From positions 102,001-166,000 of the forward strand of contig NZ_CP053590.1 of the NCBI RefSeq assembly GCF_013365535.1: a stretch of 64,000 nt of DNA, given 5' to 3'. Positions within the stretch are counted from its first letter, which is position 1. The number at the start of each line of letters is the position of its first letter. The stretch is from Aquimarina sp. TRL1 (GTDB lineage: Bacteria; Bacteroidota; Bacteroidia; Flavobacteriales; Flavobacteriaceae). The translations under genes and the position numbers were made by a program. Under the pieces are notes generated by a model. That model worked only from the letters and a program-made list of their open reading frames with translations, did no database searches and was not told the DNA's origin. Positions 1 through 9,330 of this stretch are shown here, in pieces.

Positions 1-71
1 ATTCGAAAACCGAGATCTTTCATAGCATATCTTATTTGATCATATCAATAAGTACATTAAAACAATATTAT

Positions 72-854
72 ATGAATTCTAACCCTAAAAAAAATACCAC
101 TAAAACGCTTGCTTTTGTTTCTGGGTATGTCGGGAAAAAGAAACATGCGAGAATCCCTAAAAAACCTCCTAGACATGACAGTTATTTTATTACCGATAAC
201 AAATGGGTCTATTACAGACTAAAGTTTACCCGATGGAAGCCTGTTTTTATAAAAGATACTGCAGCATTAATCGCTCAATTTTCTCCTGAAAGTCCTGTAA
301 ACAATTTCTCTGAAGAGGCTATAACCACAGATAAGGTGACTGCTCAAAGGTACTATACTACAGCTTGTAAACCTCTAAAAGTATACCCACAACACTTTTT
401 GAAAAAAAAATATGACTACCTAGTCTGGTCTGACAATAAGTTTGATATAAACTACAAGGATACCATAAAAGTGGTTAATAACTGGAATCCCGATATCGCC
501 ATGATGCTCCATAGGCATCCCGTACTAAAGAATATTGATGGTGAATTTGAGGAATCTATGTTACAGGAGCGTTATGTGATAGAAAAAGAACAATATACAA
601 GATACATCAAAGACCGAGTAAACGAAGGACTTTCCAGTCAATCCGATGATCATTATCAGTGCGGTTATCTACTGTATAATATGAAAGCCTCTGAAACCGA
701 AAACATTCAAAAAGCCTGGCATCAAAATATTAATCAGTGTGGTATCAATGATCAGATCTCATTCAACTTTGTAGCTCAGAAATTTCGACATCTAATCGAT
801 GAGTACAAATATGACATCGACCGAAAACCGCTTCGAAAACGTATATTTAAGTAA
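72..854 (+). CDS. DUF616-type (TOD1/MUCI70-like) glycosyltransferase
   Basis: 260 residues from the ATG at 72; a TTG further upstream at 36 would add 12 residues but is less likely. The region around residues 105-250 has the layout of the DUF616 family: a Pro-His pair before the acceptor segment, a 'YLVWSDNKFDI' strand like the family's 'WVDG' segment, an acidic/aromatic middle, a 'CGYLLYNM' strand and a closing 'CGINDQISFNFV' that matches the family's 'RDQ.SF..V'. These are family features of GT-A-like sugar transferases. There is no signal peptide, so it is probably cytoplasmic. The donor and acceptor cannot be read from the sequence. Family placement is by pattern recognition and is likely but not certain. 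The gene ends just before a symmetrical hairpin terminator shared with the convergent gene. Confidence 0.6.
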   Translation: MNSNPKKNTTKTLAFVSGYVGKKKHARIPKKPPRHDSYFITDNKWVYYRLKFTRWKPVFIKDTAALIAQFSPESPVNNFSEEAITTDKVTAQRYYTTACKPLKVYPQHFLKKKYDYLVWSDNKFDINYKDTIKVVNNWNPDIAMMLHRHPVLKNIDGEFEESMLQERYVIEKEQYTRYIKDRVNEGLSSQSDDHYQCGYLLYNMKASETENIQKAWHQNINQCGINDQISFNFVAQKFRHLIDEYKYDIDRKPLRKRIFK

Positions 855-981
855 AAATGAATTTCATCAACCCAAAATCTGCAGAAAATTTGTAGAAACA
901 GGATGAAATGAAGAAAAACCAATGTATTACTATCTTATATACTTCGACAAAGAACAAAAAGATTAATCCCTATAATTATAT

Positions 982-1021
982 ATATTGAGATAGTATCTGA
1001 TGATACTGTCTCAATATTTTT
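982..1021. terminator. Bidirectional terminator
   Basis: A 13-bp stem TTGAGATAGTATC / GATACTGTCTCAA with a TGAT loop, followed by ATATTTTT on the plus strand. It lies between the convergent genes at 72-854 and 1034-2101 and can serve both; one G-T wobble lies inside the stem. Confidence 0.75.
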
Positions 1022-1033
1022 CAAAAACGATTT

Positions 1034-2101
1034 TCAACCTCCTAACAGGCGTTTCATATTTACATTTTCGTAGTTTCTCCTCACGAAATCCAATGCAGTT
1101 TTTAAAACTTCTCCCATAGAATTACTCCTTCTGAATTTAAGGTCCAGCGTAAAACTATAGAGATGTTCCCTCAATGCCAACTGATTCTCTTTTGTTGAAA
1201 TTGTATCATTACACATACACCCAATAAGTGTTTCATACCTTGACCGGGCATTCAACATCCTTTTGGCTAAAATCGATCGCTCTTCTTTTTTATATTGCTC
1301 TATGGAATTATTCTGTAACCGGTTCATTACCAGATCAACCATCTTATAATTCTCTTTAAAAAACTGAGGTTGATATACCTTCAATTTCCCTTCATAGCAC
1401 TGCTGATCAAAATCGATAGCTCGTATTTTATACTCTACATGATCAAAATCATGAATCGGAATAATAACATAGTTATAGGATCGCATATCTCCTAATAATC
1501 GCATCTGGCAGCGCTCATTAAACTTTACAAACTCCTTAGCAATTTGTGATTTTGCACGATCGCTCAGATCTGGCAAAAAATCTCTGATAAATACATCTCC
1601 GGGAACCCCGGCAATGTGTTCTTCTATCAAAGTATTTTTATACACCAAAAAATTAATGCGATTAGGAGAGAACATATGCTCTAACTCCAGACCATATATC
1701 CTGGAAGCATCCGCTTTTTTGACATAAATGTACGTATAGTTGTCATTCAATATATTCCTGACCTTAACCCTAAATGGCTTAGAATTACCAAAGGTGCAAT
1801 AATCAATTGCATCAATGTTCAAAAACTCAATCGCATCTTCATTTCCATCCGAATGCAGGATCGTATATACTTTTTTTAAGCTACTTTCAATCTCTGGTCG
1901 TTCGTGCTCATCATAATATACCCGAACCCATAATGTATCTTCATCATTACTATCATAAACAACGACAGAGCCTGAAAATCGCAAAAGATCATCATAGAAA
2001 ACCGGAATTTTAATCGTTCTATTACATTCTTTGAGGTACTGATCCAATGCTGTATTAATCGGATAGGTAGGTTTCTTTCGGGACATTAATTCTTCATCCA
2101 T
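1034..2101 (-). CDS. Conserved protein of unknown function, possible kinase-fold relative
   Basis: 355 residues with an ATG start. No signal peptide or membrane segment is visible, so a cytoplasmic location is likely. I do not recognise a named family. One local pattern is suggestive: 'LLGDMRSYNYVI' followed about 20 residues later by 'IRAIDFDQQ'. This resembles the catalytic loop (GD.x..N..I) and metal-binding IDFD segment of aminoglycoside-phosphotransferase-like kinases. The N-terminal half lacks a clear glycine-rich loop, so kinase activity is only an inference. The gene stands alone: the upstream neighbour is divergent and the downstream neighbour convergent. Confidence 0.6.
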   Translation of the reverse strand: MDEELMSRKKPTYPINTALDQYLKECNRTIKIPVFYDDLLRFSGSVVVYDSNDEDTLWVRVYYDEHERPEIESSLKKVYTILHSDGNEDAIEFLNIDAIDYCTFGNSKPFRVKVRNILNDNYTYIYVKKADASRIYGLELEHMFSPNRINFLVYKNTLIEEHIAGVPGDVFIRDFLPDLSDRAKSQIAKEFVKFNERCQMRLLGDMRSYNYVIIPIHDFDHVEYKIRAIDFDQQCYEGKLKVYQPQFFKENYKMVDLVMNRLQNNSIEQYKKEERSILAKRMLNARSRYETLIGCMCNDTISTKENQLALREHLYSFTLDLKFRRSNSMGEVLKTALDFVRRNYENVNMKRLLGG

Positions 2102-2300
2102 ATCTGGGCTATACTTTCTCTATTGACATTAATACCAATACGCTCAATATAAGAAATTAATATGCATCCTAAAAAACTTACTTTTTATTTCTAAATTATA
2201 TAAAAAAACTCTATACAAAATCTAACATCCACCTGCTTCCTGTAACAAAAAAGAGAGTCCCTCGTCTAGTTTTATATAACCTATCAAAAAAATCATCAAT

Positions 2301-3200
2301 TTGGAAACCATACTCAGTATAAACAACCTTACCAAAAAATTTGGAAACCTTACTGCTGTAGATAATTTATCCTTTACTATCCAGAAGGGAAATGTTTATG
2401 GTATTTTGGGACCAAATGGGAGTGGTAAATCTACAACTCTTGGTATCATCCTCAATGTTGTAAACAAAACATCAGGTAATTTCACCTGGTTTGACGGAAG
2501 TACCTCAACTCATAACGCATTAAAAAAAGTAGGAGCCATCATTGAGCGCCCTAATTTTTATCCTTATATGACTGCTGCCCAGAATCTTCATCTTGTATGT
2601 AAAATCAAAGGAGTTTCTTCGCAAAAAATAGATGAGAAGTTAAAAATAGTAGGATTGCTAGAGCGTAAAAACAGTAAGTTCAGAACCTTTTCTCTAGGAA
2701 TGAAACAACGACTAGCCATTGCATCAGCCTTGTTAAATGACCCTGAAATACTCATCCTTGATGAACCTACTAACGGGCTTGATCCACAAGGGATTCATCA
2801 AATCAGAGAAATTATCAAGGTAATTGCCTCTCAGGGAACAACTATATTACTGGCTTCTCACTTATTAGATGAAGTAGAGAAAGTATGTAATCATGTTGTT
2901 ATCATTAGAAGAGGGGTTAAGCTATATTCCGGTCCGGTCGATCAGATGAATAATAGTCATGGGTATTTCTTACTGCAAGCCACTGATAATGAGAAATTAA
3001 AAAACTGGCTGCTCAATCACCAAAGCTTTCATAAAATAACTGAATTAAATGGTAAAATTACTGCCCATCTCAATACAACAGTCGAAGCTGCTCACCTCAA
3101 TGAACAGCTCTATACTTCGGGAATTACACTTACACATTTAGAGAAGAAGAAAGAAAGCCTGGAAGAACAATTTTTACAACTTACTAATAACCTAAAATAA
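2301..3200 (+). CDS. ABC transporter ATP-binding protein (ABC-2 exporter class)
   Basis: 299 residues. Walker A GPNGSGKS lies at residues 37-44, the signature SLGMKQR at 131-137, Walker B ILILDEP at 150-156, and a switch histidine in 'LLASHLLDE'. The LGMKQR form of the signature and the long C-terminal extension are typical of the CcmA/BcrA branch, which powers ABC-2 type exporters. The start is a TTG at 2301; the resulting N-terminus METILSINNLTKKFG is exactly where this family begins, and no ATG precedes Walker A. Its membrane partner follows after 7 bases. The substrate is unknown; related pairs move bacitracin-like peptides, drugs or lipids. Confidence 0.9.
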   Translation: METILSINNLTKKFGNLTAVDNLSFTIQKGNVYGILGPNGSGKSTTLGIILNVVNKTSGNFTWFDGSTSTHNALKKVGAIIERPNFYPYMTAAQNLHLVCKIKGVSSQKIDEKLKIVGLLERKNSKFRTFSLGMKQRLAIASALLNDPEILILDEPTNGLDPQGIHQIREIIKVIASQGTTILLASHLLDEVEKVCNHVVIIRRGVKLYSGPVDQMNNSHGYFLLQATDNEKLKNWLLNHQSFHKITELNGKITAHLNTTVEAAHLNEQLYTSGITLTHLEKKKESLEEQFLQLTNNLK

Positions 3201-3207
3201 GATACAG

Positions 3208-4053
3208 ATGCTACGATTACTAACCATAGAATTTCACAAATTGAGATATAGTAAAGCATCTAAGGTGATTTCCATTGCTTATTTTGTACTTATCTCATTC
3301 ATAGCTTTAATTGCTTCTATAGAATTCAATTTCGCTGGTTCTAAATTCAGAATTGCCGATCAGGGAATATTCAACTTCCCGTATATCTGGCATTTTAACA
3401 CCTATATCGCAGCATGGGCTAAATTATTCCTGGCAATTGTGATTGTCTCTATGATGGCAAATGAATATAGTAACCGAACTTTAAAGCAAAATCTCATTGA
3501 TGGATTGAGTAAAAAAGAGTTTATAGCTTCTAAGTTTCTTACAGTAATGGCATTTTCTACTATATCCACCATTTTCCTCATTATTCTGACAATGATTCTG
3601 GGACTCTCATTTTCTGATTTCCTGGAGCCTTATGCTATATTTAAGGATCAGCAATACTTACAATATATCATAGCTTATTTTCTAAAACTAACTGGTTTCT
3701 TTGCTTTCTGTATGTTTCTTGGAATACTAATAAAAAGATCTGCTTTTGCCCTTGGTTTCTTATTTATATGGTGGGGATTGGAAAATATTACTTTTCTTAT
3801 TCTAAAATTTAAAGTTTTCAAAGGACAAGACATCGCTGAAAAAATTGTTCAATTTTTTCCACTGGAATCAATGAGTAATCTGATTATCGAACCGTTTAGC
3901 AGACTTAATTTCATACAATCCGCAGCTAATCAGCTTGGAACCGAACTATCTAAAGACTATTCTGTACATTGGTATCAATGTCTTATTGTATTGGGATGGA
4001 CTAGTTTGTTTGTTTTTCTTTCTTACCAACTCCTAAAAAGAAGAGATTTATAA
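3208..4053 (+). CDS. ABC-2 type transporter permease
   Basis: 281 residues with about six hydrophobic segments. The first follows a short basic N-terminus and the last sits just before the C-terminal KRRDL. The long first extracytoplasmic loop and the 'NEYSNRTLKQNLIDGLSKKEF' type of coupling segment after TM2 are typical of ABC-2 permeases of the BcrB/NatB kind. It starts 7 bases after the ATPase gene, so the two form an operon and presumably one exporter. The pair ends before a strong terminator at 4156-4202. Confidence 0.88.
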   Translation: MLRLLTIEFHKLRYSKASKVISIAYFVLISFIALIASIEFNFAGSKFRIADQGIFNFPYIWHFNTYIAAWAKLFLAIVIVSMMANEYSNRTLKQNLIDGLSKKEFIASKFLTVMAFSTISTIFLIILTMILGLSFSDFLEPYAIFKDQQYLQYIIAYFLKLTGFFAFCMFLGILIKRSAFALGFLFIWWGLENITFLILKFKVFKGQDIAEKIVQFFPLESMSNLIIEPFSRLNFIQSAANQLGTELSKDYSVHWYQCLIVLGWTSLFVFLSYQLLKRRDL

Positions 4054-4095
4054 GGAAGAAAACATCAAAAAAACTTCGGGATAAATACGCTATAT

Positions 4096-4117
4096 AGGAA
4101 ATAAACATTTATTTCCT
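4096..4117. repeat. Perfect inverted repeat (hairpin)
   Basis: AGGAAATAAA / TTTATTTCCT with a 2-base loop. It is not followed by a T-run, so it is not a classical terminator. It lies in the 3' region of the ABC exporter transcript, upstream of the real terminator, and could stabilise the mRNA end. Confidence 0.5.
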
Positions 4118-4129
4118 GGTAGGCATTAC

Positions 4130-4157
4130 AAGCATACACATCTCGTTTATCGAGTAA
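4130..4157 (+). repeat. Dispersed hairpin element, copy 1 of 3
   Basis: AAGCATACACATCTCG followed by TTTATCGAGTAA. It matches copies at about 31286-31314 and 60568-60603, which share the core GCATTTA.A.CTCGATTATCGA.TAA. The core CTCGNTTATCGAG is itself a small hairpin. Confidence 0.5.
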
Positions 4158-4202
4158 AAAAAGAGACACTATAAAGGTATAATTTTTAGTGTCTCTTTTT
4201 TC
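4156..4202 (+). terminator. Rho-independent terminator of the ABC exporter operon
   Basis: AAAAAGAGACACTA pairs with TAGTGTCTCTTTTTT across a loop of about 15 bases, ending in a run of T. Strong stem and tract. Confidence 0.85.
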
Positions 4203-4387
4203 TATCTCTACTGTAAAACCATAATTTTGAGTATATTCACAAAAAAATCATAAACATCAGATTACTTTTATTTTTTATACTATGACAAAAAGTAAAACTC
4301 TCATCAACCCCTCCTTGAAAATATGAGTTCCGTTTTTTAATGTCACTTAGTAACCCCATACAGTAGCAATGATCTATTTATATAACC

Positions 4388-6865
4388 ATGAAATTCTTTT
4401 ACCCTTTTACACTTCTCCTTACACTTATATGTTCATTTCACGGATTTTCTCAAAACAGACCGACAGATTGTGTAAATTCAGTAATCGTATGTGGTAATAT
4501 TAACCTGGAGCTCAATTCTAATGGTACAGGGATAAATGATTTTGCCTCTCCAAACAGCAACCCTCCTGCTTGTTCTTTTAATGAAAGTCAAAGTCTTTGG
4601 TTAAAAGTAAATATTGTTCAGGCAGGAACTCTAGCGTTTGTTATTACTCCAGAATCCTCTAATCCTGATGAGGATTATGATTTTGCAGTATATGGTCCTA
4701 ATGTAACCTGTGATGCATTAGGAAGTTCTATCAGGTGTTCGTCCTCCAATCCAACAGCAGCAGGAATATCAACCAGAACAGGATTATCAGATTCTGAAAA
4801 TGACCTTACCGAAGGACCTGGTGGACAAGGGAATGGATTTGTAAAATCTATTGATGCTCAGGCAGGGGAAGAATATTACATTCTTGTCGATAACTTTTCT
4901 CAAAACGGAGGATTTGATATCGAATTTACCGGTACCGCTACCTTCCCGGATGCTCCAACGAATCAAACAACAAACTCTACAGCTATAAACCTTACCGAAT
5001 GTGATGTTACAGGAGACACTACAGATGGTATGACCCATTATAATCTAGAACAAAATACCGCTATTATTTTAGGATCTCAATCTAATACTGCTATTACATA
5101 TCACAATTCGGAGCAAGATGCCAGTCTGGGAGAAAACCCACTTTCAAGCCCTTATCTTAGTCAACAAACCATAGAAACGATTTACATTCGTATAGAAAAC
5201 ACCATCACCAATTGTTTTATCCTGGATAGTTTTACACTTACAACAACAGAAGGACCTGCTATAACAACACCTGATGCTTATGAAATCTGTGATGATACCA
5301 CCGATGGGAGTGATACAAATGGAATTGCTTCTTTTATTTTACAAAACAAAGATCAAGAAATTCTCAACAACCTTTCTCCTTCTGAATATACAATAACATA
5401 CCACTTAGATGAGACAGATGCTGATACTAATACAGCTCCTATTGACAAAACAGTTTCTTATACGAATACAGTAAACCCTCAAAGGATCTATGCCCGGGTA
5501 GAAAACAAAACAAACAGTATCTGCTATAGTACAGTATCCTTTAATCTTGTCGTGAATGCATTACCTACTGTCACAAATGAAAAATTAGTTCAATGTAATG
5601 ATACTACCAGTGATGCTACTACTTCTGTTTTTAATTTAAATCAAGCCTTAGAACAACTAGCCGGCACTACCGAAAACCGAAGAGCTGAATTCTATACAAG
5701 TGCCACAGCTGCAATTTCAGGAACTTTTCCCATTAGCAACCCTATCACCTATACCAATACTTCTCCCAATCAACAACTTTTTGTACGAGTAATCGATACC
5801 CATACCGAATGCTACAGAATAGCTACTTTAAACCTGGAAGTTAGTAACACCTCTGCTAATGATGTGATCTTAGAAAACTGTGATGACGATGGAATTGAAG
5901 ATGGCTATAAAGAATTCATACTTTCAGAGGCGAATAGCTTAATTCTAAATGGAATTAGTAGCCCTAACCTTACTGTAAAATATTATGAAACCCATGAAGA
6001 AGCATTAGCTGAGATCAATGAAATAACAACATTCATTAACGAAAGTCCATTGACGATTGAAGATGAAACTATTTATGCAAGAATAGAAGATAACAGAAAC
6101 CAATGTTATGGAATTAATCGAGTCTCCTTGCAATTATATCCTCTGCCAGACATTACAGTTGAAGAAGATTTTTTTCTTTGTGATCACCAAATAAACATAC
6201 AGGTTGGAGCGGGTTTAGCCCCTGGAGAACTTACTACAAATTATTCCTATAACTGGTCTACAGGAGAAACAACCGAAACCATAGCAGTAACAAATGCCGG
6301 GAGCTACCGAGTGACTGTGACAAATAATACTACAGGATGTTCTAAAGAAAGGACCGTCATTGTAATCCCCTCCAATACAGCTACAATTCAATCCATAGAA
6401 ATCAAAGACGCACAGACCAATAACACTGTTCTTGTTTTTGCTGAAGGCAAAGGGAATTACGAATATGCAATCTTGGGAACGGACAATATCGCAACATATC
6501 AGGATGATCCTCTGTTTACAAATGTCCCCTCTGGAATTCATACCGTATTGGTTCGCGATAAAAATGGTTGCCTCCCTGTTACCAAACAAAAAATAGCAGT
6601 TGTGGGCTTTCCCTCATATTTTACACCGAATGGGGATGGCTTTCATGATAAGTGGACTATGGAAGGGGTTTCTGATGAATTTACATCCAATGCTTTGATT
6701 TTTATATTTAACCGTCATGGAAAACTCTTAAAACAAATACGCCCCGGAGGAAATGGCTGGGATGGAACTTATGGAGGAAAAACACTTCCCTCCAGTGAGT
6801 ATTGGTTCAAAACCAAATTAGATGACGGAAGAGTAATTACAGGAAGTTTTTCGCTGATCCGATAA
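4388..6865 (+). CDS. T9SS type B sorted surface protein with Ig-like repeats
   Basis: 825 residues. A signal peptide ends near 'FHGFSQ' (about residue 21). An N-terminal domain (to about residue 190) resembles the Cys-containing beta domain common in flavobacterial surface proteins. Four to five divergent repeats of about 95 residues follow, each opening with a 'C-D/N-D-x-x-D/S' motif and closing with 'YARVEN.....CY....F.L.V'. The last 85 residues, from 'FPSYFTPNGDGFHDKW' to 'GRVITGSFSLIR', are the gliding-motility-associated CHU_C domain, the type B signal for export through the type 9 system. The protein is therefore expected on the cell surface or in the medium, perhaps as an adhesin; the ligand is unknown. 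Confidence 0.88.
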   Translation: MKFFYPFTLLLTLICSFHGFSQNRPTDCVNSVIVCGNINLELNSNGTGINDFASPNSNPPACSFNESQSLWLKVNIVQAGTLAFVITPESSNPDEDYDFAVYGPNVTCDALGSSIRCSSSNPTAAGISTRTGLSDSENDLTEGPGGQGNGFVKSIDAQAGEEYYILVDNFSQNGGFDIEFTGTATFPDAPTNQTTNSTAINLTECDVTGDTTDGMTHYNLEQNTAIILGSQSNTAITYHNSEQDASLGENPLSSPYLSQQTIETIYIRIENTITNCFILDSFTLTTTEGPAITTPDAYEICDDTTDGSDTNGIASFILQNKDQEILNNLSPSEYTITYHLDETDADTNTAPIDKTVSYTNTVNPQRIYARVENKTNSICYSTVSFNLVVNALPTVTNEKLVQCNDTTSDATTSVFNLNQALEQLAGTTENRRAEFYTSATAAISGTFPISNPITYTNTSPNQQLFVRVIDTHTECYRIATLNLEVSNTSANDVILENCDDDGIEDGYKEFILSEANSLILNGISSPNLTVKYYETHEEALAEINEITTFINESPLTIEDETIYARIEDNRNQCYGINRVSLQLYPLPDITVEEDFFLCDHQINIQVGAGLAPGELTTNYSYNWSTGETTETIAVTNAGSYRVTVTNNTTGCSKERTVIVIPSNTATIQSIEIKDAQTNNTVLVFAEGKGNYEYAILGTDNIATYQDDPLFTNVPSGIHTVLVRDKNGCLPVTKQKIAVVGFPSYFTPNGDGFHDKWTMEGVSDEFTSNALIFIFNRHGKLLKQIRPGGNGWDGTYGGKTLPSSEYWFKTKLDDGRVITGSFSLIR

Positions 6866-6972
6866 ATAACTACTTATGGTAATCCCTGCAATTATAAAAA
6901 TTGTAATTCTTTTTTGACTGAAAACAACATTCTGTCTTGAACATTAAAAAAACGAATAAAAACTCACTAATC

Positions 6973-6980
6973 TATATTTG
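6973..6980 (+). promoter_or_regulatory. Probable -7 promoter element of uvrB
   Basis: TATATTTG fits the Bacteroidota -7 consensus TAnnTTTG and lies 38 bases before the uvrB start. No clear -33 TTG at the usual spacing is visible. Confidence 0.5.
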
Positions 6981-7018
6981 TTTTCTATGTATATTTAGCC
7001 AAAAAGAAAGAGCGATTC

Positions 7019-9025
7019 ATGAAGTTTTCACTGCAATCAGAATTTAACCCCACAGGAGATCAACCACAAGCAATAAAGCAATTAGTCACCGGTATTGAAT
7101 CTGGAGAAAGGTATCATACTTTACTCGGAGTGACCGGTTCCGGAAAGACATTTACTACCGCTAATGTTATTGCAGAAGTGCAACGACCAACACTGGTATT
7201 AGCACATAACAAAACCCTTGCTGCCCAGTTGTATTCAGAGTTTAAACAGTTTTTCCCTGATAATGCGGTAGAATACTTCGTCTCATACTATGATTACTAT
7301 CAACCGGAAGCATATATTCCTACCTCCGGCACCTATATCGAAAAGGATTTATCTATCAATGATGAAATAGAAAAATTGCGATTAAGTACTACCTCTTCCT
7401 TACTTTCTGGACGACGAGATGTACTTGTTGTAGCTTCTGTTTCCTGCTTATATGGAATCGGAAACCCTATTGAGTTTCAAAAAAATGTTATTAGTTTACA
7501 GCAAGGACAGGAAATCTCAAGAACAAAACTATTACACCGCTTGGTTCAAAGTTTATACTCCAGAACAGAAGCGGAATTCCTCAGAGGTAATTTCAGAATT
7601 AAAGGAGATACTGTCGACATCTATCCTGGATATGCAGATGATGCTTTTAGAATTCATTTTTTTGGAGATGAAATCGAAGAAATTGAAGCTTTTGATGTCA
7701 AAACAAATGAGATTATCGAAAAATACGATCGGTTGACCATCTATCCAGCTAATATGTTTGTTACCTCTCCGGATGTTCTGAACAATGCTATTACACAAAT
7801 TAGCCTGGACTTAGGAAAACAGGTGTCTTATTTTCAAGAAATAGGAAAACCTCTGGAAGCAAAAAGATTGGAAGAACGTACTAATTTTGATCTGGAAATG
7901 ATCCGTGAATTGGGATACTGTTCAGGGATTGAAAATTATTCCCGCTATCTGGACGGGAGAGATCCCGGTACCAGGCCTTTCTGCCTGCTAGATTATTTCC
8001 CGGATGATTACCTGATGGTTATCGATGAAAGTCATGTTACTGTATCACAGGTGCATGCCATGTATGGAGGAGATCGCTCGAGAAAAGAAAACCTAGTAGA
8101 ATACGGATTCCGCCTTCCCGCAGCAATGGATAATCGTCCACTAAAATTCGAGGAATTTGAATCTTTACAAAATCAGGTAATCTATGTAAGTGCTACTCCT
8201 GCCGATTATGAATTACAGAAAACAGAAGGAATCTATATAGAACAGCTTATAAGACCTACAGGTTTATTAGACCCTGAAATAGAAGTACGCCCCAGCCTCA
8301 ACCAGATTGATGATCTGATTGAAGAAATGCAAAAAAGAATCGACAAAGACGAACGAGTACTGGTAACTACATTGACCAAGAGAATGGCAGAAGAACTCAC
8401 AAAATATCTATCTAGAATCGATATCCGTTGTCGTTATATCCATAGTGATGTGGACACCTTAGAACGTGTAGAGATTATGCAGGATCTGCGCAAAGGAATT
8501 TTTGATGTACTTATTGGTGTAAACTTATTACGAGAAGGATTAGACCTTCCGGAAGTTTCTCTAGTTGCAATTTTAGATGCAGACAAAGAAGGTTTTTTAC
8601 GAAGTACTCGATCGCTGACGCAAACAGTAGGGAGAGCTGCTCGAAATATCAATGGAAAAGCCATTATGTATGCTGATAAAATCACTGACAGTATGCAAAA
8701 AACAATTGATGAAACCAATTACAGAAGAAGCAAACAAATTGCATACAATACAGAGAACGGAATTACACCTAAGGCAATAAAAAAATCCAAAGACAGCGCC
8801 TTAGTTGGAAAAAAGGAGGACTCATATACTATTGAAAGAGCCCCTAGCTTACAGGCAGCCGAAGAAGAAGTTGCTTATTTCACGGTTGATCAATTAGAAA
8901 GCAGAATCAGAGAAGTCCGAAAAGAAATGGAAAAAGCTGCCAAAGAATTAGACTTTTTGACTGCTGCCAGATTACGCGATGAAATAAAGATGTTACAAAG
9001 CAAAATACAACAACAAAAAGGATAA
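7019..9025 (+). CDS. uvrB: Excinuclease ABC subunit B
   Basis: 668 residues, the normal length. UvrB takes over damaged DNA from UvrA, verifies the lesion with its helicase-like motor and recruits UvrC for incision in nucleotide excision repair. Visible features are Walker A GVTGSGKT at 37-44, the beta-hairpin 'YYDYYQPEAYIP' that clamps DNA, the 'DEIEKLRLSTTSSLLSGRRD' segment, DESH helicase motif II, the 'QTVGRAARN' motif VI, and a C-terminal UVR coiled-coil domain (about 630-665) for UvrC contact. Nothing is missing. It stands alone behind its own likely promoter, with no uvrA or uvrC nearby. Confidence 0.97.
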   Translation: MKFSLQSEFNPTGDQPQAIKQLVTGIESGERYHTLLGVTGSGKTFTTANVIAEVQRPTLVLAHNKTLAAQLYSEFKQFFPDNAVEYFVSYYDYYQPEAYIPTSGTYIEKDLSINDEIEKLRLSTTSSLLSGRRDVLVVASVSCLYGIGNPIEFQKNVISLQQGQEISRTKLLHRLVQSLYSRTEAEFLRGNFRIKGDTVDIYPGYADDAFRIHFFGDEIEEIEAFDVKTNEIIEKYDRLTIYPANMFVTSPDVLNNAITQISLDLGKQVSYFQEIGKPLEAKRLEERTNFDLEMIRELGYCSGIENYSRYLDGRDPGTRPFCLLDYFPDDYLMVIDESHVTVSQVHAMYGGDRSRKENLVEYGFRLPAAMDNRPLKFEEFESLQNQVIYVSATPADYELQKTEGIYIEQLIRPTGLLDPEIEVRPSLNQIDDLIEEMQKRIDKDERVLVTTLTKRMAEELTKYLSRIDIRCRYIHSDVDTLERVEIMQDLRKGIFDVLIGVNLLREGLDLPEVSLVAILDADKEGFLRSTRSLTQTVGRAARNINGKAIMYADKITDSMQKTIDETNYRRSKQIAYNTENGITPKAIKKSKDSALVGKKEDSYTIERAPSLQAAEEEVAYFTVDQLESRIREVRKEMEKAAKELDFLTAARLRDEIKMLQSKIQQQKG

Positions 9026-9330
9026 TAGTATTTATTACTTTTCCCTATAAACAGGGTAATGATTCTTTATAAAATTCATCATCTTTACCAAAATAAGAGA
9101 AGTTAACCGGGAATATTTATAAATAGGTATTTAGAAAATGTAGTTTTTTATCAATGTCAACTCCGATTAATTAGCAAAAGGAGATCTATTCGAAATAAAA
9201 CGTATTACACATTAAGGAAAGCTTTGAGACATTAACATCTTACCTTGTGAGTACTATTCATGAGATAAGAAGTATTTATGTATATTGTATATAGCTATAA
9301 ACCCTCTATAACTTCTCAAGCGGATATACT
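9026..9330. other. Intergenic region without recognised features
   Basis: 305 bases. Only a short CCCT/AGGG hairpin just after uvrB is visible, too weak to call a terminator. I see no RNA gene, repeat or clear promoter. Confidence 0.4.

Larger units (their letters stand above)
4054..4387. other. Structured intergenic region
   Basis: No gene. Reading rightwards it holds a perfect 10-bp hairpin (4096-4117), one copy of a dispersed element ending in CTCGTTTATCGAG (about 4131-4157), a rho-independent terminator (4156-4202), and TAATTTTG at 4222-4229. The last fits the Bacteroidota -7 element and may start the transcript of the T9SS protein at 4388. Confidence 0.6.
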
